Source of the DNA: Muscardinus avellanarius
Taxonomy: Eukaryota; Chordata; Mammalia; Rodentia; Gliridae
Reading direction: 5' to 3'
Length of the DNA: 64,000 nucleotides
Assembly: GCA_963383645.1 (NCBI GenBank)
Contig: OY726561.1
Location: forward strand, 25,090,826 to 25,154,825
The notes under the pieces: model-generated
Seen by the model: only the letters and a program-made list of their open reading frames with translations
Told to the model about the DNA's origin: nothing
Databases searched by the model: none
Program-made: the position numbers and the translations under genes
Part shown: piece by piece, positions 12,297 to 23,548 of the stretch
Position numbering within the stretch: the stretch's first letter is position 1
Layout: each line of letters begins with the position of its first letter

Positions 12297-13910
12297 TCTA
12301 CTTCAAATTTTATACATTTTAAAAATGATATTTTGTCAACTAGTTACTCTCTAAAAGTTTTGTTTAATGTACATCTTTTAAATGTACTATTGTATTTCTT
12401 AGCAGCACTTAAAAACAGACTATTCTGCACCAAATTTAGTGGTACTTACATAGTAGATGATTAATTTCAAAAATAATCTAAATGTAGGTGTAGGAAAATC
12501 AGTACTACATACATTGTTATAGGAAAATGGTTTTCTTTGCAAGGTTTAAGAGTAGAATAGTATGCACTTACCATCTCAGAAAAGTTCTCAGAAAGAGTAG
12601 AATTAAAAAAAACTGGTTGGACCTATTCAGCTGGGGTTTATTTTTTCTTTAAATATACCTATATATTTTTCCTATAGTAAAAATTGAATATCAGTTATTT
12701 CCACTTATCCTCCAGTGCACTTTTTTCCCATTAAGCATTGTAATTTTTTTAGCTAAAGTACTGTACTCTAAAATGTATTTTTCTTAAGTAGACATAATAA
12801 TATATTTCTAAACCTTTCCCCTGTATTATACTCATCTCTAAAGGCGACTAAATAATCTCACTGTGAAATTGATTACTTGGGCAATGAGGCACAGCTTAAT
12901 CTTTGATATATTATTCAAAGATAGCTTTTTATCCTGGCACAAGTTAGCCCTATTAAAGTTACTTTATTTTTTTCATAGTCCTAACTGTTCAAAATAAAAA
13001 TAATCATTTGTTGTTTTAATTTAAATATGTATATTCTTGATGAAATAAATATTTACCAACATATATAGTAAGAAAACCTCAATAATTAAAATAAAATACC
13101 TACTTTGAATTGAATTAAAAATGGAGTTACAGAAATTTACATATTAAGACCTATGGTGTGTTAATTTGCATCATTAAATGTCTAAAAGTAAACATTATTT
13201 TATATGTCGTAATGCATATTCATCTATGTAAAATGGAATTCTTAAAAACTAAACTTAAGAAGTAGGCATATTTTATATACATACTTAAGATTTTTAAAAA
13301 TGGTGACACTGAATTTCTCATCTCCAACCATTACAAGTGCAAATCTCAATACGTAATTAAACTGCTAATTTACAATATTTACATGGGATCTGTTTTCTCC
13401 TGAAAGGAAGATAAAGCTCCAAAAATTTAGGGAATCTTTTCATATCTTGTAAGGCATCCTTTCAGAGCTGGCCTACTACTGCATTTGACCAAAATTAGTC
13501 ATTTATTTTAGCAATGTTGTTATGTGAAAGTTTTATCAGCCCACAGAGAAGTCATTTCAAAGCTGAAGAGAATAGAAATAACTTTTGAAAAACAATAGTT
13601 TATCACATATAGCAGTCAATATTTTATATTCATCTCAATGGTTTAGTACCAAATATAATGTTAATTTACCAATGAAGTTTGGCATACTAGTTCATTTCAA
13701 AATTTAACAATTTTTATTTCATCAGTAAAGAAATGAGTATTTTTTTTAATCTTAAAAATCCCACAAGGGATCTTGGTGAAGGAATTAACATCTAAAATAT
13801 TTTCAAAGTTATAGAAAGTTAATGAAGAGTGAAACCAGCCATGAACAGAGGTTGTTTTTCTTGACACACTGAGAGATGGTTTTTATTTCTTTAAATTAGT
13901 GAAACCCTAG
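12297..13910. other. Unique AT-rich sequence, possibly containing conserved noncoding DNA
   Basis: No repeat or coding signal. The 12840-12970 part (GCGACTAAATAATCTCACTG, GGGCAATGAGGCACAGC) has higher complexity and a retained CpG, which is the sort of look conserved noncoding elements have. This is only an impression. Confidence 0.3.
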
Positions 13911-14113
13911 CCAGACATAGTGGTACATGTTTGTAATCCCAGCCTTTGGGAGGCTGAGAGAGGAGTATTGAGTAGGTTTGAAGGCAGCCTCAGCTACTCA
14001 GTGAGGCCCTTTCCAACTCAGTGAGTCCCTGTTTCAAAATAAAGAATAAAAATAGGGCTGGGGGGTATTGCTTGGAGGTAGAATGCCCCTGGGTTCCATT
14101 CCCAGTATTGAAA
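13911..14113 (+). mobile_element. B1-dID-type SINE
   Basis: CCAGACATAGTGGTACATGT start, GGGTTCCATTCCCAGTATTG end. Confidence 0.9.
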
Positions 14114-14137
14114 AAAAAATTAGTGAAGTCTTTCTCA

Positions 14138-14312
14138 ATGTGGTGGCATACTCTTGTTACCCCAACACTTGATAGGCAGATATAGGAGAATTTCATTTTG
14201 GAAGCTAGCCTGGATATCTGAGCCATGATTGTTCAAAATAAAAAAAAAATAGTGATATAAAATAAAATAGGAGTATAGCTCATAGATGGAATAAACCTGT
14301 GTTTAGTTAGCA
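14138..14312 (+). mobile_element. SINE, diverged
   Basis: AATGTGGTGGCATACTCTTG start and a decayed ID part (GGAGTATAGCTCATAGATGG). Confidence 0.65.
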
Positions 14313-14322
14313 GAACAAAAAT

Positions 14323-14329
14323 TAAATAA

Positions 14330-14360
<31 letters not shown>

Positions 14361-14362
14361 AT
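14323..14362. repeat. (AAAT)n microsatellite
   Basis: About ten AAAT units. Confidence 0.9.
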
Positions 14363-14399
14363 ACAAAAATGATCATAGAAGGAACTCGAGATGAGGATG

Positions 14400-14668
14400 A
14401 GGAACCATAAAGGAGCAAAAAAGTGACCTAACTGAGGGGGAAGGGCAGGGAGAAAGAGAAAAATTTCTTAAATAACATGGCATACATTCATAAACTTACC
14501 AAAGACAATCAGTAAGCCAAACATGAAAATAAAGGAGAGGGGAGGGAATAAGGTTGGAATTATTAGGAAGGGCTAAATAGGTGATGTGTGCATGTATGCC
14601 TCTACCATCTTGTACTCCATTAAGATCTATGACTACAATGCACCAATAAAAAAATCACAAAACATTTA
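14400..14668 (+). mobile_element. L1 3' UTR fragment
   Basis: Sense 3' end: GTAAGCCAAACATG, a G-rich block (GGAGAGGGGAGGGAATAAGG) and the end CTACAATGCACCAATAAAAA. Confidence 0.85.
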
Positions 14669-14684
14669 AAAATATTGTGCTTCA

Positions 14685-15010
14685 GGGTTGTTTTAATTTT
14701 TTATTGCTGGGTATAAAATTACCATCAACATAGTAGCTTTAAACTAAACCTATTTATTCCCTAATGGTTTCCATAAACTTGAAATCAATTCTGATAGGTT
14801 CATCTGGCATCTGCTTAGTTTCTCACAAGCCATATTCAAAATTTTCATCAAGCAGGGTTCTTATCTAGAGGCCCTAGGAAAGAATTAGTCTCCAAACTTA
14901 TTAAAGTTTTTGGTCAAAATTGGTCACTGTGGAACTGGTTCCCTGAATTTCTTGTCTGTCATCCAAAGGCTATTTTAAGTTCCTAGAGGCCACCTGCATT
15001 CCTTTTCAGA
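14685..15010 (+). mobile_element. Ancient LTR-like repeat (MLT2/ERVL-like)
   Basis: Landmarks GTATAAAATTACCATCAACA, AGAGGCCCTAGGAAAGAATT and CTAGAGGCCACCTGCATTCC fit an old ERVL-type LTR. Confidence 0.5.
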
Positions 15011-15218
15011 TGACTATTTTAATTTTTAAGCCAGTAATTGCATACCAAGATTATATTTTTTTTAGATACAGAAAAATCAGTATTTAAAGTCATTTGGAAC
15101 AATAAAAAAATTATAATAGCCAACGTAGTTCTCAGCAACAAGAACCATGAAGGAAGCATCACAATACCTGAAATAAAACTACAAATGAGACACAGTAATA
15201 AAAAAGAGCATGGTATTG

Positions 15219-15220
<2 letters not shown>

Positions 15221-15255
<35 letters not shown>
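15221..15255. repeat. (CA)n microsatellite inside L1
   Basis: 17 CA units expanded within the ORF2-derived sequence. Confidence 0.95.
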
Positions 15256-15257
<2 letters not shown>

Positions 15258-16140
15258 TGGAACAAAATAGAAAACTCAGCAACAAATCCACACACTTACA
15301 GTCAAATGATCTTTAACAAAGTGGCTAAAAACATACCTTAAAAAAAAGATATGGTCTTTAACTAATGATGTTGGTAGAATTGGTATTCCATATGCAGAAA
15401 AATGAAAATAAACTCCACTTTCTCACTCTACATAAGAGTCAATTCAAGATGGATCAAAGACATGGAAGTTAGACCAGAGGTCTTGAAGTTACTTAAAGAG
15501 GGTATAGTAGCAAAACTCTATGACATAGGCATGGATCAAAAAACAAACAAACAAAAACTTTCTCAATAAGATCCCTAAGGTGCAAGAAATTAAAAGAAGG
15601 ATCAATATATGAGATTGAATTAAACTGAAGAAGCCCTGTACTACAAAGAAAACCATCAAGAAGCTCAACAGAGACCTGACAGAATGAAAGAAGATTTTGC
15701 CAACTACCCCTCTGATAGAGGACTAATATCTACAATGGACAGAAATCTCAAGAAACTCACTACCAACAAACAAATAGCAATAAAAAAAGAAAAATTAACT
15801 AAATAGATACTTCATATAAGAAGAAATACAAATGCCCCAAACATATACAAAAATATGTTCAACTTTATTTAGCAATCAGAGAGATAAAAATCAAAACTAC
15901 CCTGAAATTTTAGCTGACCTTAATTGGAACGGTAATCATTAAAAAAGAGAAACAACAAATGCAGGTGAGAATGTGGAGAAGTAGGATCTCTAATACATTT
16001 TTTTGTATTAGAGTAACAACTTTTTAAAACAATATGTAGGATCCTCAGACAAATAGCAATGAACCCATCATATGACCTAGGTATAGCACACCAAAAGAAT
16101 GCAAACCAACCAAACTACCAGAGTAATACATGCATAACTA

Positions 16141-16142
<2 letters not shown>

Positions 16143-16184
<42 letters not shown>
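16143..16184. repeat. (TG)n microsatellite
   Basis: 21 TG units at the tail side of the minus-strand SINE at 16185, consistent with a tail-seeded repeat. Confidence 0.95.
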
Positions 16185-16185
<1 letters not shown>

Positions 16186-16376
16186 TACTGGGGATGGATC
16201 CCAGGGGCTTTCTACCTCTGAGCTATACTCCCAGACCTATTTTATATTTTATTTGGAAATAGGTTCTCACTAAATTGCTGAGGCCTCAGTAAGTAGCTGA
16301 GGCTGGCTTCGAACCTATGCAGTCCTCCTAGTTCAGCCTCCCAAGTACTGGGATTACAAGCATGCACCACCACACG
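16185..16376 (-). mobile_element. SINE inserted in L1
   Basis: Minus-strand B1-dID copy (GGTACTGGGGATGGATCCCA ... CAAGCATGCACCACCAC). L1 sequence resumes at 16380 (ATGAAGAACTATGTTTATAG). Confidence 0.9.
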
Positions 16377-17128
16377 AGGATATGAAGAACTATGTTTATA
16401 GCTGCACAATTTACAATTGCCAAACTATGGAATGAGCCTAGATTTCAATCAACATATAAATGGATTATAAAACTATGAAATATGTACACAATGGAATTTT
16501 ACTTACCCATAAAGAAGAACAAAACCATGTCATTTCCAGAAAAATAAATGAAACTGGAGAACATATGATAAGTGAGGTCAGTCACAAATATTGAAAAACT
16601 GGATGTTCTCCCCAGTATGTGGAAGCAAGGAAGAAAATGGGACATAGTTGGGACTCAGACAAAGGAGAAGAAACCTTAGATAAGAAAATAAATCAAAATA
16701 ACAGAAAAATGGAATGGGGTGAGGATCCATATCTTTAGTAGTTATGATGTATATATACAAACTTACCAAAGTTAATCATGCTGAGCATGGGATGGAGGGA
16801 AGTGAAGAAATTAGGGCAAGAATAGGGGAGGGCCAGTATTGGTACTGTATGCCTGTATGCCTCTAACACCCTGAACTTCATCAGGATGTATGATTATAAT
16901 GTACCAGTAAAATTTTTAAAAGGTTAAAAAATAAAATTAAATTAAAAAGACAAGCATCAAAAAGAAAAAAGAAAACGATGTGTTTCTTCCCACTGGCTAT
17001 ACTTTTAAGTGATCATTTTGATAAGATGTCAGTAATTTAGATGCTGACAATCATCAAAGAAACTACAAAAATCAGAAAGAGATCTTAACACTTTAGGCTT
17101 TCCATGGGATTTAAATTTAAATAAAATA

Positions 17129-17219
17129 ATTTATTACTGAATTTCAAAAATAAGATTTAAAAAATCTAATAAAAATATAAAATACTCCAGGACATTTAAA
17201 AATAATATGCATTTTTGCA
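17129..17219 (+). repeat. Inverted repeat, left arm (91 bp)
   Basis: Near-perfect reverse complement of 17843-17933; shared core includes TACTCCAGGACATTTAAAAA. Few mismatches by eye. Not part of any SINE or L1 I recognise. Confidence 0.9.
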
Positions 17220-17842
17220 TTTTACAACTAACGCTATTTTCCAAACTTTAATATATTTATAGTTTTTCTTTAAAATAAAAAGTTAGATAAATTTTATTTT
17301 GCAGAGGAGTCAGACTTGAAATCATGATCTCTCATGCTGGCACAAAAATTTCTAATTGCTACTTTTTAACGCAAATTAATTTTCTCATATGCTCAATTTA
17401 AGTATCATTCAATTTTCCTCTCCGTGCCCTTTTGCTTAAGGAGTAATTACATTGCTGACATTTTTAATTAAAACAGTGCTATCTATTTTAAAAAGCATTA
17501 AACCTGCCATTGATTTTAGACTCTGAATAAAATTTTGGTTGATGAATCAAGATATGCGTCTTAATATTCTATGAACCCTATATTTATTAGCAAACAATTT
17601 AAATTCTATAGTATTCAGATAAAAAGTAACTTTTATTAACACATAGTATCATTAAAAAATTAACACTTATACCATTAAACAGATTAAATATATATTTGTG
17701 GTCCATTCTAATTGTCATGTGTAACTGATTAATTTTAATTTACTGTTTAAAAATATATATTTCACATCATACCAATCATTGGAGTGTTGAAAATTATCTC
17801 AATAATAATAATTATATATTATATTATAATTATATTATAATG

Positions 17843-17933
17843 TGCAAAAATGCATATTATTTTTAAATGTCCTGGAGTATTTTATATTTTATTAGATTTT
17901 TTTAAATCTTGTTTTTGAAATTCAGTAATAAAT
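17843..17933 (-). repeat. Inverted repeat, right arm (91 bp)
   Basis: Partner of 17129-17219 with about 620 bp between the arms. Confidence 0.9.
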
Positions 17934-17939
17934 ATTATA

Positions 17940-17992
17940 TAATAATAATAATAATAATAATTATTATTATTATTATTATTATTGTTATTATT
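17940..17992. repeat. (AAT)n/(ATT)n palindromic microsatellite
   Basis: AAT units switch to ATT units at about 17961, giving a self-complementary tract. It sits directly beside the 91-bp arm and at the tail side of the next SINE. Confidence 0.95.
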
Positions 17993-18192
17993 TGTGGTAC
18001 TGGGGATAAAACCCAGGGCCAATTCTATCTCCAAGCTACACCTTCAGCCCTATTATTATTCTTTATTTTGAAACAGGGTTTCACTGAGTTGAAAAGGCCA
18101 CAATAAGTAGTAGTTGAGGCTGTCCTTGAACAGAGATCCTCCTGTCTCAACCTCCCAAATGCCATGATAGTGTGCACCACTATACCCAGCAA
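17993..18192 (-). mobile_element. B1-dID-type SINE
   Basis: GTGGTACTGGGGATAAAACC ... GAAACAGGGTTTCACTGAG ... minus strand. Confidence 0.85.
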
Positions 18193-18427
18193 TCTCATTT
18201 ATAGTATAATTATTAAATACATTTTCAAATTCTGGAGATTGATTCAAACTCTTACTGAATAGGAGATGCAATATAGGTACTTAAAAACATTGAGAATTTT
18301 GGGGGTGGTATGAATGAGGATACTAAAAAAAGTGATTAAAAGTGCAGATCAAATGAATAAAATAAAATGACGAATTCCGAACGGGAAGATCATATTTATT
18401 ATGCACAAAAGAATATCAGAAATTCTT

Positions 18428-18648
18428 AGCTGGGCGTGGTGGCGCACGCTTGTAATCCCAGCATTCAGGAGGCTGAGACCTGGAGGATCGCGGTTCGCGG
18501 ATAGCCTCAGCTACTTAGTGAGGCCCTCTGCAATTCAGTGAGACTCGGTTTCAAAATAAAGAATAAAAAATAGGGCAGGGGGTGGAGCTAGGAGGTTAAA
18601 TGCCCCTGGGTTCCATCCCCAGAGCCGCAAAAAAAAAAAAAAAAAAAT
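18428..18648 (+). mobile_element. B1-dID-type SINE, subfamily 1, young-looking
   Basis: GCTGGGCGTGGTGGCGCACG start, CpGs largely kept (GGATCGCGGTTCGCGGATAG) and a long A-tail. Confidence 0.95.
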
Positions 18649-20188
18649 TCTTGAGAACAAAGCAGTGATTTAACAAGTCAACAGAATCTCAGAAATTCTG
18701 CAGAGCATGGCTCTTAAATCTAGAGTTAGATTCTAATATTTGCATAGAAAATATTTGAAAATGAGCTAGTGATTATCATCAGTTTGTGACAGTCATATAT
18801 AACTTGACTTTGATTATAAAGATTGCCTACATTTTAAGTATTACAGAGAAAATAGATGGAATCAGTAACATGTCTCTAAATAAATAACATGAGTGATATA
18901 TGGTTCTCATATTATTTAGTGTCATGGTAAAGAAGGACTTTAAAACCAATAATATTTCTAAAATTTAATCTCATGCTAATCTATGTAGTAACCTACTTGG
19001 AGGTATAGTTTAATATATTATTTATGCATATGTATATATATATATACATAATTATGTCCATCTAATGTCAACTTTACATAGTCCTTGCTTACAAACTGCC
19101 TGATATTATGTGTGTTTGAATGTGTTTGTGCATGTGTGTGTATGTGTAGGTATATAATTACTCAGAAATCTGTATCTCAAATTTAAATTTTTGATAAATC
19201 ACATTTGTGAGAATACATATTTAATACAGTTTCCTAGTTGTAGAATATCCTCCACATGTTTTAATTTTTATATGATGTTAGTCAATGCTTTACTCTCTTA
19301 ATCTTTATTTAATCCAACAATATAAACTTGACTTTTCTACAATAATTTTTTATAATTTAAATTTTCTCCACTATTAAGTGTTTTCTCCACTATTAAATTT
19401 TCTCCACTATTAAGGATTCTATAAAGGACTGGGGGCTAACTGTGATTTTGCCCAGTGTGAATGATTATAGGTGGTAATATGTGTTTTCAAAGCTTTAAAT
19501 TAAGATTCTTTCAGCTAATGCTCCTATTTCTGCAGCTCTAGGCATTAAACAGTGGGTGGAATTTAATGATGAAAGCAGCAGATGTTATTAATGCAAACAC
19601 ATCAACTGCATCAAATTCCTATTTAGAAGATATGATAGTTGGGAAGCGAGAAAACCATGGCCTTTTTCATTTCCTAATTACTCTTTTTCTCATTGTCATG
19701 ACAAAAATAGACCTAGGCTTCATTGGAGAGTATTTTAGAAAACATAATGAAAAGAAGAAATGAGACAAAATAGGAAAAGCAGAAATATTTAAATACTACT
19801 CATAAGTCAGGATTTATATAAAACATGCATTTGTTTTTCTTACTAAGAAATTAAATTCTTCAGTAAACACTTTTTCAAGAATTATAATGAAATAAGCTTT
19901 AATAACTATAAATCTTGCTAAGAAAATAATATATTTCTATTTTTTGAGTTAATTTAACTTTTTTCTAAAGTACATTAAACTATAAAATATTTTAACTTTA
20001 GCTAATATTTCTTTGTATAGTTTTGAATTTGAATTGTTAACTCAATATAGATTACATTTTATTTTTGAGGAAAGAGGGTTGTATAGATCTGTGTTATATA
20101 CATAAAGTATCTCTAATATTTAAAAAAAATCTGTACTTAAAAATTTTGGATCCAGAAAATCTTAAACTTTTTTCTATTTTTATAAAAA
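18649..20188. other. AT-rich unique sequence
   Basis: Holds three tandem copies of TTTTCTCCACTATTAA at 19361-19412. An open frame at 19566-19763 looks non-coding: no family, no splice or Kozak context worth noting. Otherwise nothing recognised. Confidence 0.4.
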
Positions 20189-20376
20189 ATCTCAGCATTC
20201 GGGAGGCGGAGACATGAGGATCTTGGTTCGTGGACCGCCTCAGCTACTTAGTGAGGCCCTTCGCAGCTCATTGAGACCCTGTTTCAAAAAATAAAGAATA
20301 AAAAATAGGGCAAGGGGTGTTACTCAGAGGTAGAATGCCCCTAGGTTCCATCCCCAATACCGCAAAAAAAAAAAAA
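20189..20376 (+). mobile_element. SINE, 5'-truncated
   Basis: Starts inside the B1 half (CTCAGCATTCGGGAGGCGGA) and ends in the ID half (GGTTCCATCCCCAATACCGC) with an A-rich tail. Confidence 0.9.
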
Positions 20377-20504
20377 TAATAATAATATTTTATTACCAAA
20401 CAAAAAATATTTAAAAATTTAGAGTGAAAAATGTGTAATTTTTATTTTTTGTATTATATTTATTTATTTATTTACTGAACTTCCACATTATTTTTGTCTA
20501 TTTT

Positions 20505-20830
20505 TGCTACTAAAAGTTCTACTGATATGTAATTTATAAGTGATAGAAATTTATTTCTCATAACTATGGAGTCTGGCAAGTCTAAGATCAATTTGCTGGC
20601 ATGCTTAGCAGCTGAAGGTTGCCCTCTGCTTTCAGGATGTCCCTGTGTTGAACATTACTATCCACACAGAGAAAGAACTAGAAGGCCAAAATAGCCAAAC
20701 ACCGTATGAACTCTCTTCAATAAATTCTTAATCCCATTCATGAGGAAAAAGGTTTCATAATCCACCATTTCTCTAAAATTTCATATCTTACTTCTCTTTT
20801 ATTAATGATAAAATTTTAACATGAGTTTTA
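20505..20830 (+). mobile_element. Ancient LTR-like repeat (MLT2/ERVL-like)
   Basis: Landmarks AGAAATTTATTTCTCATAAC, AGTCTAAGATCAATTTGCTG-like and TAATCCCATTCATGAGGAAA; heavily diverged. Confidence 0.45.
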
Positions 20831-21032
20831 AAGAGATATAAACATTCAAGCCATAACCTATATACTGCTGATATAAACATAAACCATTAAAACATTTTTA
20901 TAAACACATAGAAAAGTAGCCAATGACCAGTCTGGAATAAAAGTTGATCTGCTGCAAGTACATGTCCTAAAAATAATTTGATAAATGGCAAGGGAAAATT
21001 GTACAAGAAAGATTATTGCAGCTTTTTTTGTG

Positions 21033-21091
21033 TGTGGTGGTACTGGGCATTGAACCCAGAAGCATTTTACCTTTGAGCTATACCCCCAGCC

Positions 21092-21122
<31 letters not shown>

Positions 21123-21525
21123 ATATATACACACATATATATATGTAATTATATATGTATAGATGTGCATATATTATATCTGCATATTTTATTTTATAAT
21201 TATTATTTCTTCTTTTGGTGGTACTGGGGTTCCTGGAAAACCTTCTACCTCCGGGCTACACTCCCAGACCTATTTTTTTATACTTTTTTTTTTTTTTGAA
21301 ACAGAGTCTCTTAAACCAGCGCGGCTGGCTTCGAACCTGCGCGATCCTCCTGTCTCCACCTCTCAAGCTCTGGGATTACAAGCTTGCCCCACCACGCCCG
21401 GCTATCTGCATATTTTAAAACGGTGTCTTGCTAAAATGCTGAAGCTGACTTCCAATCTGTGATCTTTCTATCTCAGCATCCCAAATAGTGGAATTATAAA
21501 TAGATACCACCACACTCAGTTTGTC
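21033..21525 (-). mobile_element. SINE split by microsatellites and a subfamily 2 SINE
   Basis: The ID part (21033-21091) and B1 part (21411-21525) of one minus-strand SINE are separated by (TG)n (21092-21119), AT-rich sequence and a complete minus-strand subfamily 2 SINE (21216-21405). Confidence 0.75.
21216..21405 (-). mobile_element. SINE, subfamily 2
   Basis: CTGGGGTTCCTGGAAAACCT ... AAACCAGCGCGGCTGGCTTC ... CGCGATCCTCCTGTCTCC; CpG-rich and young-looking. Confidence 0.95.
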
Positions 21526-21731
21526 ATAGCATTCTTTATTTTAGGACTCATGTACTGATAAGTGAACAAAAAAGATTAAAATTTCAGATAATATTGAAAA
21601 CTGTCAATAAAATGAAATAATGCTATTGTTTAGCATTAATGGAATATTTAAATAAAGTGATCAGAGACTTCCCTGCGGAAGTACCATTTTATCATTTTAT
21701 TTGATATATACATATATATAAAATGTATATA

Positions 21732-21788
21732 ATGTCACCATGACAAACTTCCTTTTATCTTGTAATTTGTCTCACAAACATTGGCTAT
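21732..21788 (+). repeat. Inverted repeat, left arm (57 bp)
   Basis: One mismatch against the reverse complement of 22087-22143; core TTATCTTGTAATTTGTCTCA. Confidence 0.95.
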
Positions 21789-21792
21789 GCTG

Positions 21793-21986
21793 TACTAAAG
21801 ATTGAACCCATGGGTCTTCTATCTTTCAGTTACACTTCCAGCCCTATTTTATTCTTTATTTTTAAACAGGGTCTCATTGAGTTGCAGAGGACCTCACTAA
21901 ATAGCTGAAGCTGGCCCCAAACCTGTGAACCTCCAGTCTCAGCCTCCCAAGTTCTCAGATTACAAGTGTGCACCATAGTTCCAGGC
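21793..21986 (-). mobile_element. B1-dID-type SINE
   Basis: Minus-strand copy filling most of the spacer between the 57-bp arms. Confidence 0.85.
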
Positions 21987-22086
21987 TTAAAAAGTGGTTT
22001 TCTACTTTAGTAGTTGTAGGCAAAGTTTGTTGACGTGCCAAAAAAATTAGGCTGAAAATAAGCTTGGCATTTTTAAGCGTAAGAAA

Positions 22087-22143
22087 ATAGCCAATGTTTG
22101 TGAGACAAATTACAAGATAAAAGAAAGTTTGTCATGGTGACAT
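22087..22143 (-). repeat. Inverted repeat, right arm (57 bp)
   Basis: Partner of 21732-21788. The arm runs directly into a plus-strand SINE. Confidence 0.95.
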
Positions 22144-22310
22144 AGGACTGTAATTTTAGTACTTGTGAGGCTCAGACAGGAGACTCTACAGTTTAGCTAG
22201 GCCCTCAGCAACTTAGGAGGACCCTGTGTCAAGTCAAAAATAATAATAAAAATAAATGTCTGGGGCTGTAGATCAAAGATAGAATGCTTCTGGTTCCAAT
22301 CCCCAGTATC
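22132..22310 (+). mobile_element. B1-dID-type SINE
   Basis: CATGGTGACATAGGACTGTA start, GGTTCCAATCCCCAGTATC end. Its tail has become the purine tract that follows. Confidence 0.85.
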
Positions 22311-22434
22311 AAGAAGAAGAAGAAGAAGAAGAAGAAGAAGAAGAAGAAGAAGAAGAAGGAGGAGGAGGAGGAGGAGGAGGAGGAGGAGGAGGAGGAGGAG
22401 GAGGAGGAGGAGGAGGAGGAGGAGGAGGAAGAGG
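22311..22434 (+). repeat. (GAA)n-(GGA)n pure purine tract
   Basis: About 16 GAA units switch near 22358 to about 24 GGA units, giving over 120 uninterrupted purines on the plus strand. It starts exactly at a SINE 3' end. Long Glu, Lys, Leu or Ser open frames through it are artefacts. Confidence 0.97.
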
Positions 22435-22894
22435 GATTGAGGAATCCTAGCATTATTCTCAATGGTACATGTCATGATTTAAAAAAAATAGATGGAAACC
22501 TATTTTAAATGGAAGCATACTTCATAATGTATGGACAAATTCTGGAAATAAAATAGTCAATATATCAGTCTGAAATCGGGTAACAAAATGTTTTAATCTG
22601 CAAAAAGAATTTTAAATTTATTTGAAAATTGGAGGAAGACACTGGTAAGTTTACAGGAGAACCACATTTGCATTTAAATTACTATGCTGTGGGAGTATAT
22701 TAAGAAGAGAAGCAGTGAGATACATTAAAAATAGATACTTTCTTCTAAGTATTTATACATATATATTATGTTAATATATACAGATATACAAGTGTATTCT
22801 TAAGGTCATAACAATTCTAACAGTCTTATTGTAATGACTAGAAAAAGCTCAAGCATTGCAAAAATCCTAATTATTCACTCTTTAAATAGAGAAT
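22435..22894. other. AT-rich unique sequence
   Basis: Nothing recognised. Confidence 0.4.
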
Positions 22895-22896
22895 AT

Positions 22897-22939
<43 letters not shown>

Positions 22940-22942
22940 TTT
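22895..22942. repeat. (TTTA)n microsatellite
   Basis: About 12 units at the tail side of the next minus-strand SINE. Confidence 0.95.
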
Positions 22943-23113
22943 GTGGTACTGGGGTTTCTGGAAGCCCTTCTACCTCAGGGCTATACTCCTATAGTTTTTT
23001 ACTTGGAAACAGAGTCTCTTAAACCAGCGTGGTTGGCTTCGAACCTGCGCAATCCTCGTAATCCTCCACCTCCCAAGAGCGGGGATTACAAGCGTGCGCC
23101 ACCACGCCCAGCA
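22943..23113 (-). mobile_element. SINE, subfamily 2, short linker
   Basis: GGTACTGGGGTTTCTGGAAG ... AACCAGCGTGGTTGGCTTCG ... CGCCACCACGCCCAGC. Confidence 0.9.
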
Positions 23114-23140
23114 AGAAAATTTGTTTTTAAAAAATTAACT

Positions 23141-23362
23141 ACTTAGCCAGGCGTGGTGGTGCACGCTTGTAATCCCAGCATTTGGGAGGCTGAGACCCGA
23201 GAATCGCGGTGCACAGCTACTAAGTGAGGCCTTCTGCAACTCAATGAGACCCGGTTTCAAAAGAAAAAAAAAAAAAAAAAATAGATCAGGGGGTGTATGT
23301 AGCTCGGAGGTCGAATGCCCATGGCTTCGACCCGCAGATCCGAAAAAAAAAAAAAAAAAAAA
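23141..23362 (+). mobile_element. B1-dID-type SINE, subfamily 1
   Basis: GCCAGGCGTGGTGGTGCACG start. Two A-runs: the linker and the tail. Confidence 0.9.
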
Positions 23363-23548
23363 AGTAACTACTCTCTTAAAAATTTTATAAGAATTAGTTA
23401 TAATCAGTGTACTTTGGTTTTAAAAGTATCTCCAAAAATGCTTATTGATCTTAGGTTTTAGGTACACTTAGTATCTTTCCAGTGCCAGACTTGATAATCA
23501 TGATCTGATTCTGAAAGCTTTGGTTATGCTTCTAAAAAAGTAAAATTT

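Larger units (their letters stand above)
15070..16935 (+). mobile_element. L1, 5'-truncated: ORF2 end plus 3' UTR
   Basis: Sense L1 sequence from the last part of ORF2 (AATAGCCAACGTAGTTCTCA, then GGGATGTGGAGAAG-like and CACAATGGAATTTTACTTAC motifs) through the G-rich 3' UTR to TATAATGTACCAGTAAAA. The reading frame is broken by many stops and frameshifts. A (CA)n tract (15221-15255) and a (TG)n tract plus minus-strand SINE (16143-16375) interrupt it. No enzyme domain is complete, so it is a dead copy. Confidence 0.9.
16936..17992. other. Unique AT-rich region with an inverted repeat
   Basis: Contains the 91-bp inverted repeat listed separately. The central 17320-17560 block is non-simple, with several TAATTA/AATTA motifs and CpGs, and might be conserved noncoding DNA; unproven. 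Confidence 0.4.

Noticed and set aside
19566..19763. 65-codon open frame starting at ATG
   Set aside because: AT-rich unique DNA, no domain, no supporting splice or regulatory context.
22197..22508. Poly-Leu, poly-Ser and poly-Lys/Glu frames
   Set aside because: Translations of the GAA/GGA purine tract.
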